Positions 1-6,281 of a stretch of DNA of 14,630 bases are shown here, piece by piece. Location of the stretch: assembly GCA_052139835.1 (NCBI GenBank), contig JBKQVT010000222.1:1-14630 (forward strand), in the 5' to 3' direction. A program made the position numbers and the translations under genes. The DNA is from JBKQVT01 sp052139835. Its GTDB lineage: Bacteria; Planctomycetota; Planctomycetia; Pirellulales; Thermoguttaceae. The first letter of the stretch is position 1. Every line of letters begins with the position of its first letter. A model generated the notes under the pieces. That model ran no database searches. It was not told where the DNA came from and worked only from the letters and a program-made list of their open reading frames with translations.

Positions 1-1
1 C

Positions 2-109
2 TGGCGACATCGGCAGAGGTTTTCGCAGTTCATGGTGCGTCTGGAAGAACTTGCAAAACCTCCTCAAGCCCGTTTCCCTCGCGCACGCGCCCTCGCCCAT
101 GCCGCCTAA
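2..109 (+). CDS. Possible 3' end of an unidentified gene (doubtful)
   Basis: The second plus-strand frame is open from the window edge to a TAA at 107-109, giving 35 residues that begin WRHRQRFSQFMVRLEELAKP and end in ALAHAA. The mix of basic and hydrophobic residues looks more like the tail of a protein than the other two frames do. No family can be named from so short a piece, and all three plus frames stay open over most of this stretch, so openness alone proves nothing. The gene, if real, would end about 100 nt before the next start. Sequence upstream of the window is needed to decide. Confidence 0.2.
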   Translation, partial: WRHRQRFSQFMVRLEELAKPPQARFPRARALAHAA

Positions 110-125
110 AATGTTAGAAACTACT

Positions 126-160
126 GACTTTGCATTCTACATTTTGCATTTTGCATTGAG
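126..160. repeat. Degenerate 7-bp tandem repeat (CATTTTG-like)
   Basis: Five consecutive heptamers can be laid out: gactttg, cattcta, cattttg, cattttg, cattgag. Two adjacent units are identical and the others differ at a few positions. The tract is AT-rich against a GC-rich background and lies in the non-coding leader of the PQQ-like gene. It resembles the short tandemly repeated heptamers described in filamentous cyanobacteria; that comparison is an analogy. Confidence 0.6.
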
Positions 161-189
161 TCTGTTCGCTTGCTCCGACGGCTGCGTTA

Positions 190-217
190 GGGATTAGAGA
201 GAGGGATGAAGGATGAA
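190..217. repeat. 7-bp periodic tract carrying two staggered ATGs
   Basis: Four heptamers read gggatta, gagagag, ggatgaa, ggatgaa. The last two are identical and each contains an ATG (206 and 213), so the two possible starts are exactly one repeat unit apart and lie in different frames. The purine-rich stretch gagaggg (199-205) can serve as a ribosome-binding site for the ATG at 213. The repeat therefore overlaps the translation start of the downstream gene. Confidence 0.6.
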
Positions 218-1589
218 AGCCGCGTGGCGGTACGCTTGTGGTTTCGTCGCCTTCCCCCCTCCGCCCTCCGCCCTCCGCCTTTCCCTAATCCCTTTGCTTC
301 TCATCATCTGGATGATCGCCGGCGCCGCCTCGGCCGGCAACTGGCCCGCGTGGCGCGGCCCCAACGGCGACGGTGTCTCCACCGAGACCGATCTGCCGGT
401 CGCCTGGAGCGAAGGGGCCGGCGTCGCCTGGAAGTGCAAGCTGCCGGGCTGGGGCAATAGCACGCCGGTCGTCTGGGGCGATGCCGTCTTTCTGACCAGC
501 CACGTCGACAACCGCCAGTTGGTGCTGATCAAGGTGGACGCAAAGACGGGCCAGGTCGCCTGGGTCCGCGAGGTCGGCCAGGGCTCGATCGTGCCGGTGG
601 CCCGCGAGAAACCCGACCGATCGGCCCCGCAGCGGGGCCATCAGGAGTTTCCCCAGTGGCAAAACCTCGCCGGCCCCTCGCCAGCGACCGACGGCCGGAT
701 CGTCGTGGCGCATTTCGGCAACGGCGAGCTGGCGGCCTATGATTTCGACGGCCGGCGGCTCTGGCGGCGCAATCTGCAAAAGGATTACGGCGAGTATTCC
801 GTCTGGTGGGGACACGCCAATAGCCCCGTGCTCTACGAGAACCTCGTCATTTCCGTGTGCCTGCAGGACTCGTTGAGCGACCTCGCGGACCGCGCGCCGG
901 CGGCCAGCTACGTGGTGGCCCACGACAAGAAGACGGGCGAGGAGGTGTGGCGCACTCCGCGGACGACCGCGGCCAGCGGGGAGAACTGCGATTCGTACAC
1001 CACGCCGGTCTTCCGCCACACCGACGACGGGACCGAACTGGTGGTCATGGGCGGCCAGATGTTGGACGCCTACGCGCCGCAGAGCGGACACCGCTTGTGG
1101 TACTTGCCGGGACTGGTCGGCGGCCGGACCGTCGCCGGACCGGTGGTCGCCGACCGGATGATCTTCGCCACCGAGGGGATGCAGCACGCGCTCGTGGCGG
1201 TCCGCCCGGACGGGCTGGGCAAACGCCCCCGCAGCGACATCGTCTGGAAGCTCGACCAGGGCGCCCCCGACGACGCCACGCCGGTGGTTTGGGGCCAGTC
1301 GCTCTTCCTGGTAGCCAACAACGGCGCCGCCCGCTGCCTGGACATCAACAGCGGCCGGCTGCGTTGGAAGACGCGGCTGAAGGGCCAATATCGCGCCTCG
1401 CCGGTCGCCGCCGAAGGCCGCATCTATTTTCTCAACACCAAGGGCCTGTGCACGGTCCTTTCGGCCGCCTTGCGGCTGGACCGCCTCACCGAGAACCAGC
1501 TCGACGACGACACGCTGGCTTCCCCGGCCATTTCCGGCGGCAAGCTCTTCATCCGCGGCCGAAAATCGTTATACTGTGTGGGCAAGTGA
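213..1589 (+). CDS. Secreted PQQ-like beta-propeller protein
   Basis: Protein of 458 residues in the BamB/PQQ-dependent-dehydrogenase-like propeller family, of the type common in planctomycetes. The N-terminus has a hydrophobic core (about residues 23-37) ending in AGAASA before GNWPAWRGPNGDG, which suits a signal peptide cleaved near residue 41 and export to the periplasm or cell surface. Repeated blade-like strands are visible: STPVVWGDAVFLTS, SPATDGRIVVAH, NSPVLYENLVIS, GPVVADRMIFAT, ATPVVWGQSLFLV, ASPVAAEGRIYFL and ASPAISGGKLFIRG. No dehydrogenase catalytic domain or haem motif is present, so it may be a binding or scaffold protein rather than an enzyme. The start at 213 is chosen because the next in-frame ATG (312) would delete most of the signal peptide. 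The signal-peptide N-region is partly encoded by a 7-bp repeat. Substrate is unknown. Confidence 0.85.
   Translation: MKAAWRYACGFVAFPPPPSALRLSLIPLLLIIWMIAGAASAGNWPAWRGPNGDGVSTETDLPVAWSEGAGVAWKCKLPGWGNSTPVVWGDAVFLTSHVDNRQLVLIKVDAKTGQVAWVREVGQGSIVPVAREKPDRSAPQRGHQEFPQWQNLAGPSPATDGRIVVAHFGNGELAAYDFDGRRLWRRNLQKDYGEYSVWWGHANSPVLYENLVISVCLQDSLSDLADRAPAASYVVAHDKKTGEEVWRTPRTTAASGENCDSYTTPVFRHTDDGTELVVMGGQMLDAYAPQSGHRLWYLPGLVGGRTVAGPVVADRMIFATEGMQHALVAVRPDGLGKRPRSDIVWKLDQGAPDDATPVVWGQSLFLVANNGAARCLDINSGRLRWKTRLKGQYRASPVAAEGRIYFLNTKGLCTVLSAALRLDRLTENQLDDDTLASPAISGGKLFIRGRKSLYCVGK
257..296. repeat. 7-bp tandem repeat (CCCTCCG) inside the signal-peptide coding region
   Basis: Three perfect heptamers ccctccg occupy 257-263, 264-270 and 271-277, followed by degenerate units that include ccctaat (283-289) and ccctttg (290-296). 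The tract lies within the PQQ-like gene and encodes roughly PPPPSALRLSLIPL. Because seven is not a multiple of three, gain or loss of one unit would shift the reading frame. The ccctaatccc part is the near reverse complement of the gggattag motif at 190-197. Confidence 0.7.
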
Positions 1590-1600
1590 CGAGAAGCAAG

Positions 1601-1642
1601 GTCTTGGGTCTTGGGTCTTGGGTCTTGGGCCTTAGGATGTAG
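1601..1642. repeat. 7-bp tandem repeat (GTCTTGG) after the PQQ-like gene
   Basis: Four perfect copies of gtcttgg lie at 1601-1607, 1608-1614, 1615-1621 and 1622-1628, followed by the diverged units gccttag and gatgtag. The tract starts 11 nt after the TGA stop of the PQQ-like gene and lies in the 141-nt gap before the methyltransferase. Confidence 0.85.
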
Positions 1643-1660
1643 GTTGTGCTTTCCGCATAA

Positions 1661-1698
1661 CATAACGTCTTACGGCGCCGAGCGTTATGCTAAAGCAT
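1661..1698. promoter_or_regulatory. Two overlapping inverted repeats upstream of the methyltransferase
   Basis: CATAACG (1661-1667) pairs with CGTTATG (1683-1689) around a 15-nt loop that itself contains the perfect palindrome cggcgccg (1673-1680). A second hairpin, ATGCT (1687-1691) with AGCAT (1694-1698), shares bases 1687-1689 with the first, so the two structures cannot form together. They lie 32 nt before the chosen methyltransferase start. They could be an operator, an mRNA switch, or chance; nothing in the sequence settles this. Confidence 0.35.
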
Positions 1699-1730
1699 CA
1701 CCGAGACTACCCCTCTCTCGCAGGGACACT

Positions 1731-2693
1731 ATGCTGCCGCTGGACACCATCGAACACCAGGACTGCATCGCCGGCATGAAGCTGCTGGGCGACGGCACGG
1801 TCGATCTGGCCTTCGCCGATCCGCCCTTCAACATCGGCTACGACTACGACGTCTACGAGGACCAGCTCGAAGGGGAAAAATACCTCGGCTGGTGCCGGCA
1901 GTGGACCGCCGAGGTGGTCCGCCTGCTCAAGCCCCACGGCACATTCTGGCTGGCCATCGGCGATGAATATGCCGCCGAGCTGAAGGTCATGCTCCAGCGG
2001 GAGCACGGGCTGTTTTGCCGGAGTTGGGTCGTCTGGTATTATACGTTCGGCGTGAACTGCAAGATGAAGTTCAGCCGCTCCCACGCCCACCTCTTCCACA
2101 TGGTGAAGGACCGGGAGAAGTTCACTTTTCACGCCGAGGCGATTCGCGTGCCATCGGCGCGGCAGTTGGTCTATGGCGACCGCCGGGCGAACCCCGCCGG
2201 CCGCTTGCCCGACGACACCTGGATCTTGCGGCCCCAGGACTTGCCCGAGGGGTTTGGCCCCCAGGAGAACACCTGGTATTTTCCCCGCGTGTGCGGGACG
2301 TTCAAGGAACGGGCCGGCTGGCACGGCTGCCAGATGCCGGAGCAGTTGCTGGGGCGGATCATCCGCGCGTGTAGCGACGAGGGTCAACTGGTGCTGGATC
2401 CCTTTGCCGGCAGCGGCACCACGCTGGCGGTGGCCAAGAAGCTCGGCCGCCGCTATCTCGGCTTCGAGCTCTCCAAGCGTTACGCCCAGCAGATTAAGAA
2501 GCGGCTCGCTGCGATCGCAGCGGGCGATGCCTTGGACGGCGCGGCGGAGCCGCTCCTTAGTGTCCCCAACACGGCCAACGGGCGGCGCTTGGACGAGGTC
2601 CACGCCGCCCCGGCCCGCGCGAAGTCGCGGCGGAAGGGCAAGGGCGGCGCAAAACACGCCCCGCCGAACACGCTACTATGGGGCGACAGTTAA
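1731..2693 (+). CDS. Solitary beta-class site-specific DNA methyltransferase (N6-adenine or N4-cytosine)
   Basis: Protein of 320 residues of the N6/N4-methylase family. Motif IV, DPPF (residues 30-33), precedes a long central region with the family block WYYTFGVNCKMKFSRSHAHL; then QMPEQLLGRIIRACS (motif X-like, 201-215) and the S-adenosylmethionine-binding motif DPFAGSGTT (223-231). This motif order is that of the beta class; DPPF rather than SPP favours N6-adenine as target. ATG 1731 is chosen because the open frame upstream (from 1611) only translates the heptamer repeat and lacks family residues; a weak AGGGA lies 4 nt before it. No restriction endonuclease gene lies within the window, so it appears to be an orphan methylase. 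The tail is Ala/Arg/Lys-rich and ends NTLLWGDS, resembling the beginning of another methylase domain. Confidence 0.9.
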   Translation: MLPLDTIEHQDCIAGMKLLGDGTVDLAFADPPFNIGYDYDVYEDQLEGEKYLGWCRQWTAEVVRLLKPHGTFWLAIGDEYAAELKVMLQREHGLFCRSWVVWYYTFGVNCKMKFSRSHAHLFHMVKDREKFTFHAEAIRVPSARQLVYGDRRANPAGRLPDDTWILRPQDLPEGFGPQENTWYFPRVCGTFKERAGWHGCQMPEQLLGRIIRACSDEGQLVLDPFAGSGTTLAVAKKLGRRYLGFELSKRYAQQIKKRLAAIAAGDALDGAAEPLLSVPNTANGRRLDEVHAAPARAKSRRKGKGGAKHAPPNTLLWGDS

Positions 2694-2721
2694 CTTTTAG
2701 GGTTGTCATCCTCCAAACCAC

Positions 2722-2727
2722 GAGGTG
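2722..2727 (+). promoter_or_regulatory. Ribosome-binding site fixing the rubrerythrin start
   Basis: GAGGTG lies 6 nt before the ATG at 2734. The in-frame GTG at 2725 is part of this site, so translation from 2734, giving the canonical rubrerythrin N-terminus MELKG, is preferred. Confidence 0.65.
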
Positions 2728-2733
2728 AATACC

Positions 2734-3306
2734 ATGGAACTGAAGGGTTCCCAGACCGAACGCAACCTGCTGCTGGCCTTCGCCGGCGAGTCGCAGGCCC
2801 GCAACCGCTACACGTACTATGCCAGCCAGGCCCGCAATGACGGCTTCATGCAGATCGCCGCCGTCTTCGAGGAAACGGCCAACCAGGAGAAGGAACACGC
2901 CAAGCGGTTTTTCAAGCTCCTCCCTGGGGGCGACGTGCGGATCGAAGCCGCCTTCCCCGCCGGCGTCGTCGGCAGCACCGCCGAGAACCTGCTCTCCGCG
3001 GCCGACGGCGAACATGAAGAGTGGACGGCCATGTATCCCGGCTTCGCCGCCACCGCCCGCCAGGAAGGCCTCCTCGCCGCGGCCATGATCTTCGAGAAGA
3101 TTTCCGTGGCCGAGCGGCAGCACGAGCGGCGCTATCGCGGCCTGCTGGAGAACATCACCAGCGGCCGGGTCTTCAAACGCGCCCAGCCGGTGAAGTGGCG
3201 GTGCATGAACTGCGGCTACGTCCATGAAGGCCCCGAGGCCCCCGCCGCTTGTCCCGCCTGCGCGCATCCGCAGGCCTACTTCGAGCTGCTCGCGGAGAAT
3301 TGGTAA
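2734..3306 (+). CDS. rbr: Rubrerythrin (non-haem di-iron peroxidase)
   Basis: Protein of 190 residues, the full length of classical rubrerythrin. It reduces hydrogen peroxide in the cytoplasm. The ferritin-like four-helix domain carries the expected di-iron ligands: E19 (GESQARNRY), E52 and H55 (QEKEHAKRF), E93 and E96 (GEHEEWTAMYP), and E127 with H130 (AERQHERRY). The C-terminal rubredoxin-like domain has C157-x2-C160 (CMNCGYVHEG) and C173-x2-C176 (CPACAHPQ) for the Fe(Cys)4 electron-transfer site. It begins 40 nt after the methyltransferase stop and ends 14 nt before a rubredoxin-reductase fusion gene, which is the probable electron donor; the two are almost certainly co-transcribed. No PerR-type box was recognised upstream. 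Confidence 0.97.
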   Translation: MELKGSQTERNLLLAFAGESQARNRYTYYASQARNDGFMQIAAVFEETANQEKEHAKRFFKLLPGGDVRIEAAFPAGVVGSTAENLLSAADGEHEEWTAMYPGFAATARQEGLLAAAMIFEKISVAERQHERRYRGLLENITSGRVFKRAQPVKWRCMNCGYVHEGPEAPAACPACAHPQAYFELLAENW

Positions 3307-3320
3307 AAGGGGACCCAACA

Positions 3321-4715
3321 ATGCCGGTCGCCACCCAGGCTTGGCGCTGCACCGTCTGCGGCTACGTTCATCGCGGAGCGGAGCCGCCCTTGCAATGTCC
3401 AGTCTGCGGCGCGCCGCGGGAGCTCTTCGAGCCGTGGAACGAGCCGGCAAGCGAGGAACACCCCACTCTCTCCCAAGGGGAGCGGGGAGCGACAGCCGCG
3501 GCGCTCCGCGTGGTGATCGTCGGCGCGGGGATCGCCGGGGTCGCCGCCGCGGAATCGCTCCGCAGCGCCGCGCCGGAGGCAGAGATCACCCTGGTCTCCA
3601 AGGAAGCCGAGCTTCCCTATTACCGGCTCAACCTGACGCGGTATCTGGCCGGCCAGCTCGACCCGCGGGCCTTGCCCATCCACCCGGCAAGCTGGTACCA
3701 AGCGCGAAGGATCCGGGTGCTGCTGGGCACCGAGGCGGCGGCCCTCGATCTGCAAGGGCACGTGGTCGAGTTGCAGGGCGGCGAGAAGCTGCCGTTCGAC
3801 AAGCTCCTCCTGGCGGCCGGGGCCCAGCCGTTTATCCCGCCGCTGGCCGGAACCGAATTGGCCGGCGTGACCACGCTGCGGACCGTGGAGGACGCGCGGG
3901 CCATCCTCGCCGCCGCCCGCGCCGGGACCCGCTGCGTGTGCATCGGCGGCGGCCTGCTGGGCCTGGAAACCGCCGCCGCCCTCGCCCGCCACGGCGCCAA
4001 CGTCACCCTTCTGGAAAGCCACGACTGGCTGCTGCCCCGGCAGACCAACCGCCGGGCCGGCGAAATCCTCAACCGCTATGTCGCCACCGCCGGCATCACG
4101 CTGCGGACCAAGGCCGCCACGCAAGCCATCGTCGGCGACCGCCGCGCCGAAGGCGTCCTGCTCCAGCAGGGCGAACGCATCCCCGCCGACCTGGTCGTCA
4201 TCGCCACCGGCATCCGCTCCAACAGCCAATTGGCCGCGCAGGCCGGACTGGCGGTTAATCGCGGCGTGGTGGTCAACGACCTTTTGACCGCTTCGCACCC
4301 CGACGTTTTCGCCGCCGGCGACGTGGCGGAACATCGCGGGCAGGTCTACGGCATCTGGGGACCGGCGCAATACCAGGGGAACATCGCCGGGCTGAACATG
4401 GCCGGCCGCGGCGTCGAGTTCGGCGGCCTGCCCCCTTCCAACACCCTCAAGGTGCTGGGACTGGACCTCTTCAGCATCGGGCCCATCGAGGCGGAGGCCG
4501 GTTGGCAAGTCATCGACGAAGAAGGGGACGAGCGTTACTTCCGCTTCGTCTTCCGCGACAGCCGCCTCGTCGGGGCGATCCTCCTGGGAGACGCCCGGCT
4601 GACCGCCGTGGTGCAGAAGGCCGTCGAGGGGCAGCGGGAATATTCGGCGCTCTTGGCCCACGGTCCGACGGCCGCGCAAGTGGCCGAGGCGCTGGGGAAA
4701 AAGGCCGGCGCGTAA
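3321..4715 (+). CDS. Rubredoxin-domain / FAD-dependent NAD(P)H-rubredoxin reductase fusion
   Basis: Protein of 464 residues. Residues 7-37 form a rubredoxin-like knuckle pair (C10-x2-C13 in CTVCGYVHRG; C26-x2-C29 in CPVCGAP). After a linker (about 38-60) comes a two-dinucleotide-binding-domain flavoprotein: GAGIAG (68-73, FAD), GGGLLG (209-214, NAD(P)H), ATGIRSN (295-301) and AAGDVAE (331-337). The C-terminal 100 residues match the usual small tail domain of this reductase family. It should pass electrons from NAD(P)H via FAD and its own iron centre to the neighbouring rubrerythrin. ATG 3321 is preferred because it follows GGGGA at suitable spacing and begins just before the first Cys pair. 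The linker segment HPTLSQGERG is encoded by a repeat-like palindromic stretch (3459-3488). Confidence 0.92.
   Translation: MPVATQAWRCTVCGYVHRGAEPPLQCPVCGAPRELFEPWNEPASEEHPTLSQGERGATAAALRVVIVGAGIAGVAAAESLRSAAPEAEITLVSKEAELPYYRLNLTRYLAGQLDPRALPIHPASWYQARRIRVLLGTEAAALDLQGHVVELQGGEKLPFDKLLLAAGAQPFIPPLAGTELAGVTTLRTVEDARAILAAARAGTRCVCIGGGLLGLETAAALARHGANVTLLESHDWLLPRQTNRRAGEILNRYVATAGITLRTKAATQAIVGDRRAEGVLLQQGERIPADLVVIATGIRSNSQLAAQAGLAVNRGVVVNDLLTASHPDVFAAGDVAEHRGQVYGIWGPAQYQGNIAGLNMAGRGVEFGGLPPSNTLKVLGLDLFSIGPIEAEAGWQVIDEEGDERYFRFVFRDSRLVGAILLGDARLTAVVQKAVEGQREYSALLAHGPTAAQVAEALGKKAGA
3459..3488. repeat. Palindromic repeat-like sequence translated within the reductase linker
   Basis: The stretch around ctctcccaaggggagcgggg is an imperfect palindrome (CCCC, CTC and CCC arms facing GGG, GAG and GGGG around AA) and encodes HPTLSQGERG. 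It lies exactly between the rubredoxin-like and FAD domains. From general experience, very similar C-rich/G-rich palindromes are common intergenic repeats in GC-rich environmental bacteria; that it is one here is an inference. Confidence 0.4.
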
Positions 4716-4716
4716 A

Positions 4717-4775
4717 GTAGTCGGCACTCGCCGTGTGCCGACACTCGAGGGCGACACACGGCGTGTGTCGCCTAC
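4717..4775. repeat. REPIN-like inverted pair of 26-nt palindromic units
   Basis: Unit A (4717-4742) and the reverse complement of unit B (4750-4775) match at 20 of 26 positions and are separated by the 7-nt spacer actcgag. Each unit is itself a hairpin: GTCGGCAC (4720-4727) pairs with GTGCCGAC (4735-4742), and GGCGACACACG (4750-4760) pairs with CGTGTGTCGCC (4762-4772). Both ends carry GTAG/CTAC. The element fills the gap right after the reductase stop codon and may also act as a weak transcription terminator; no T-run follows. Confidence 0.85.
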
Positions 4776-4828
4776 GAGTTGCGGAGAAACCACTTGACGG
4801 CCGCGGCGGGGAGATAGAAGATGGCATC

Positions 4829-6277
4829 GTGACCACCGACGACGATTCCCTGGAGGCCGTGATTCATGCCAAGTTGATGGGCATCGCCCAGGCCCTGCCC
4901 GAGCCGCCGGAGTGGTACGAGGACTGGAACCGACTGGGCCCCGAGTCGTCCGACGAGCAGCGCATCAGCGTTTGTCAGGCGATCCGCGCGTCCGGCTGCT
5001 TGCCGGTGGAGGCGGGTTTCTCCCTGGTCGCTTGGCAAATCGACGCCTTGACCGAGAAAGAAGCGGAAGCCAGCCTGCACGACCTGGACGAGCGGATGCG
5101 GGCCGTCGAGGAGGCGTACCAAGGGGAGACGGGCCAGCCCTGGCCGCTGGACCAGGTCCCGGAGGGATACCCACAGTACGAAGAACTGCTCGGCCGTTAT
5201 CAGGCCGCCTGGGACCAGATCTTCGTCAGGCGATTGGAAGATTGCGGCGAGCGGGAAATGGCCGATCTGTATGCCCGCGATCCCGAGGCGTTCGAGAGGC
5301 GATACCAGGCCGGCTGCCGCTACTTGCGGGAGCCAGTCGTGTTTCGCAGGCCGTCGGCGCCCGACGACCTCGTGGCCGTGGCATCTTGTCTGGACCCTCC
5401 GCGCGCCGACCTGGTCCGGATGGCGCTGGCCAGGGAGGGGATCCCGACGGCGCTGGGAAACGCCAACTACCTTTCCTGGTTCTGGCATTGCAGCAACGCG
5501 GTGGGCGGCGTGCCGGTGTATGTTCGCTATCGTGAGGCCCAACGTGCCTGCGAGGTGTTGGCTGCCGCCCGCGCCAAACTCGCCGAAAGCCTGCCCCCTT
5601 GGACGTGCCCCTCCTGCGGTCAGCAGGTGGCGGGGCGATGGTCGGCCTGCTGGCAATGCGGCCGGGTCGCCGACGGCACGCCGGGCCAACCGCTCGCCGA
5701 AGACGCGGCGGCGCCGCCCGGCGGTGAGGCCGAGGTCGCCGACACGTCGGGCGCCTCCAGGGTTATCGCCGTGGCCGTGGCAATCGTGATGATCGTACTG
5801 CTGGTAACGTGCAGGCTCAAGACCATTGCGTTTCTGGCGCCCCTTGCCCTCATCTTGCTCGTCTTCCAGCGGCTGTTTCAACTCTCTTCCACGGGGCCGT
5901 TGGAGCCACAAGCCCCGGCAGAGCCGGACGTTCCGCCGCCGCCCAAGTGGTCGGCCACGCGGAGCCAGCTCAGCCGCGCGATCGTCCGCCGGGCCTGGCA
6001 GAGCGCCGTGATCGGACTCGTCGTTTTTCCTCCGCTGAACTTCTACTCGATGTGGTTGCTGTTAAAACTCATGCAGAGAGACACGCCCCTGGGTCGCGCC
6101 GACCGTTGGCGCTGCGGGATGGCCCTCCTGCTCAATATCGGCATCATTCTTTTCTTTGCGGCGTTCTGCGGGCTGCTGCCTTTCCTTTACGTTCAAGTCG
6201 GGTGGAATTACTTTCAGTTTGTGCCGACTGTCGTCATGCACCGGTTAACAGACATTCAGCACGCCATGGGACGCTAG
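4829..6277 (+). CDS. DUF2007-like / zinc-ribbon multi-pass membrane protein, function unknown
   Basis: Protein of 482 residues when started at GTG 4829. The N-terminal 170 residues are soluble, acidic and unrecognised. Residues about 178-248 resemble the DUF2007 'putative signal transducing' fold (VAVASCLDPPRADLVRMAL, then AREGIPTALGNANY and VGGVPVYVRYREA). A zinc ribbon follows with C260-x2-C263 and C274-x2-C277, then two close membrane segments (311-328, 332-349), a proline-rich linker and two further hydrophobic segments (about 390-414, 430-454). The start is uncertain: the ATG at 4821 is in another frame and closes at once, and the frame upstream runs through the palindromic repeat. It converges on the flavin reductase gene with only 4 nt between stops. 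DUF2007 domains are proposed to sense small signals; the role here is unknown. Confidence 0.8.
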   Translation: MTTDDDSLEAVIHAKLMGIAQALPEPPEWYEDWNRLGPESSDEQRISVCQAIRASGCLPVEAGFSLVAWQIDALTEKEAEASLHDLDERMRAVEEAYQGETGQPWPLDQVPEGYPQYEELLGRYQAAWDQIFVRRLEDCGEREMADLYARDPEAFERRYQAGCRYLREPVVFRRPSAPDDLVAVASCLDPPRADLVRMALAREGIPTALGNANYLSWFWHCSNAVGGVPVYVRYREAQRACEVLAAARAKLAESLPPWTCPSCGQQVAGRWSACWQCGRVADGTPGQPLAEDAAAPPGGEAEVADTSGASRVIAVAVAIVMIVLLVTCRLKTIAFLAPLALILLVFQRLFQLSSTGPLEPQAPAEPDVPPPPKWSATRSQLSRAIVRRAWQSAVIGLVVFPPLNFYSMWLLLKLMQRDTPLGRADRWRCGMALLLNIGIILFFAAFCGLLPFLYVQVGWNYFQFVPTVVMHRLTDIQHAMGR

Positions 6278-6281
6278 CCGC

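Noticed and set aside
1611..1730. A 40-codon N-terminal extension of the methyltransferase.
   Set aside because: It translates the GTCTTGG repeat and hairpins and has no family residues.
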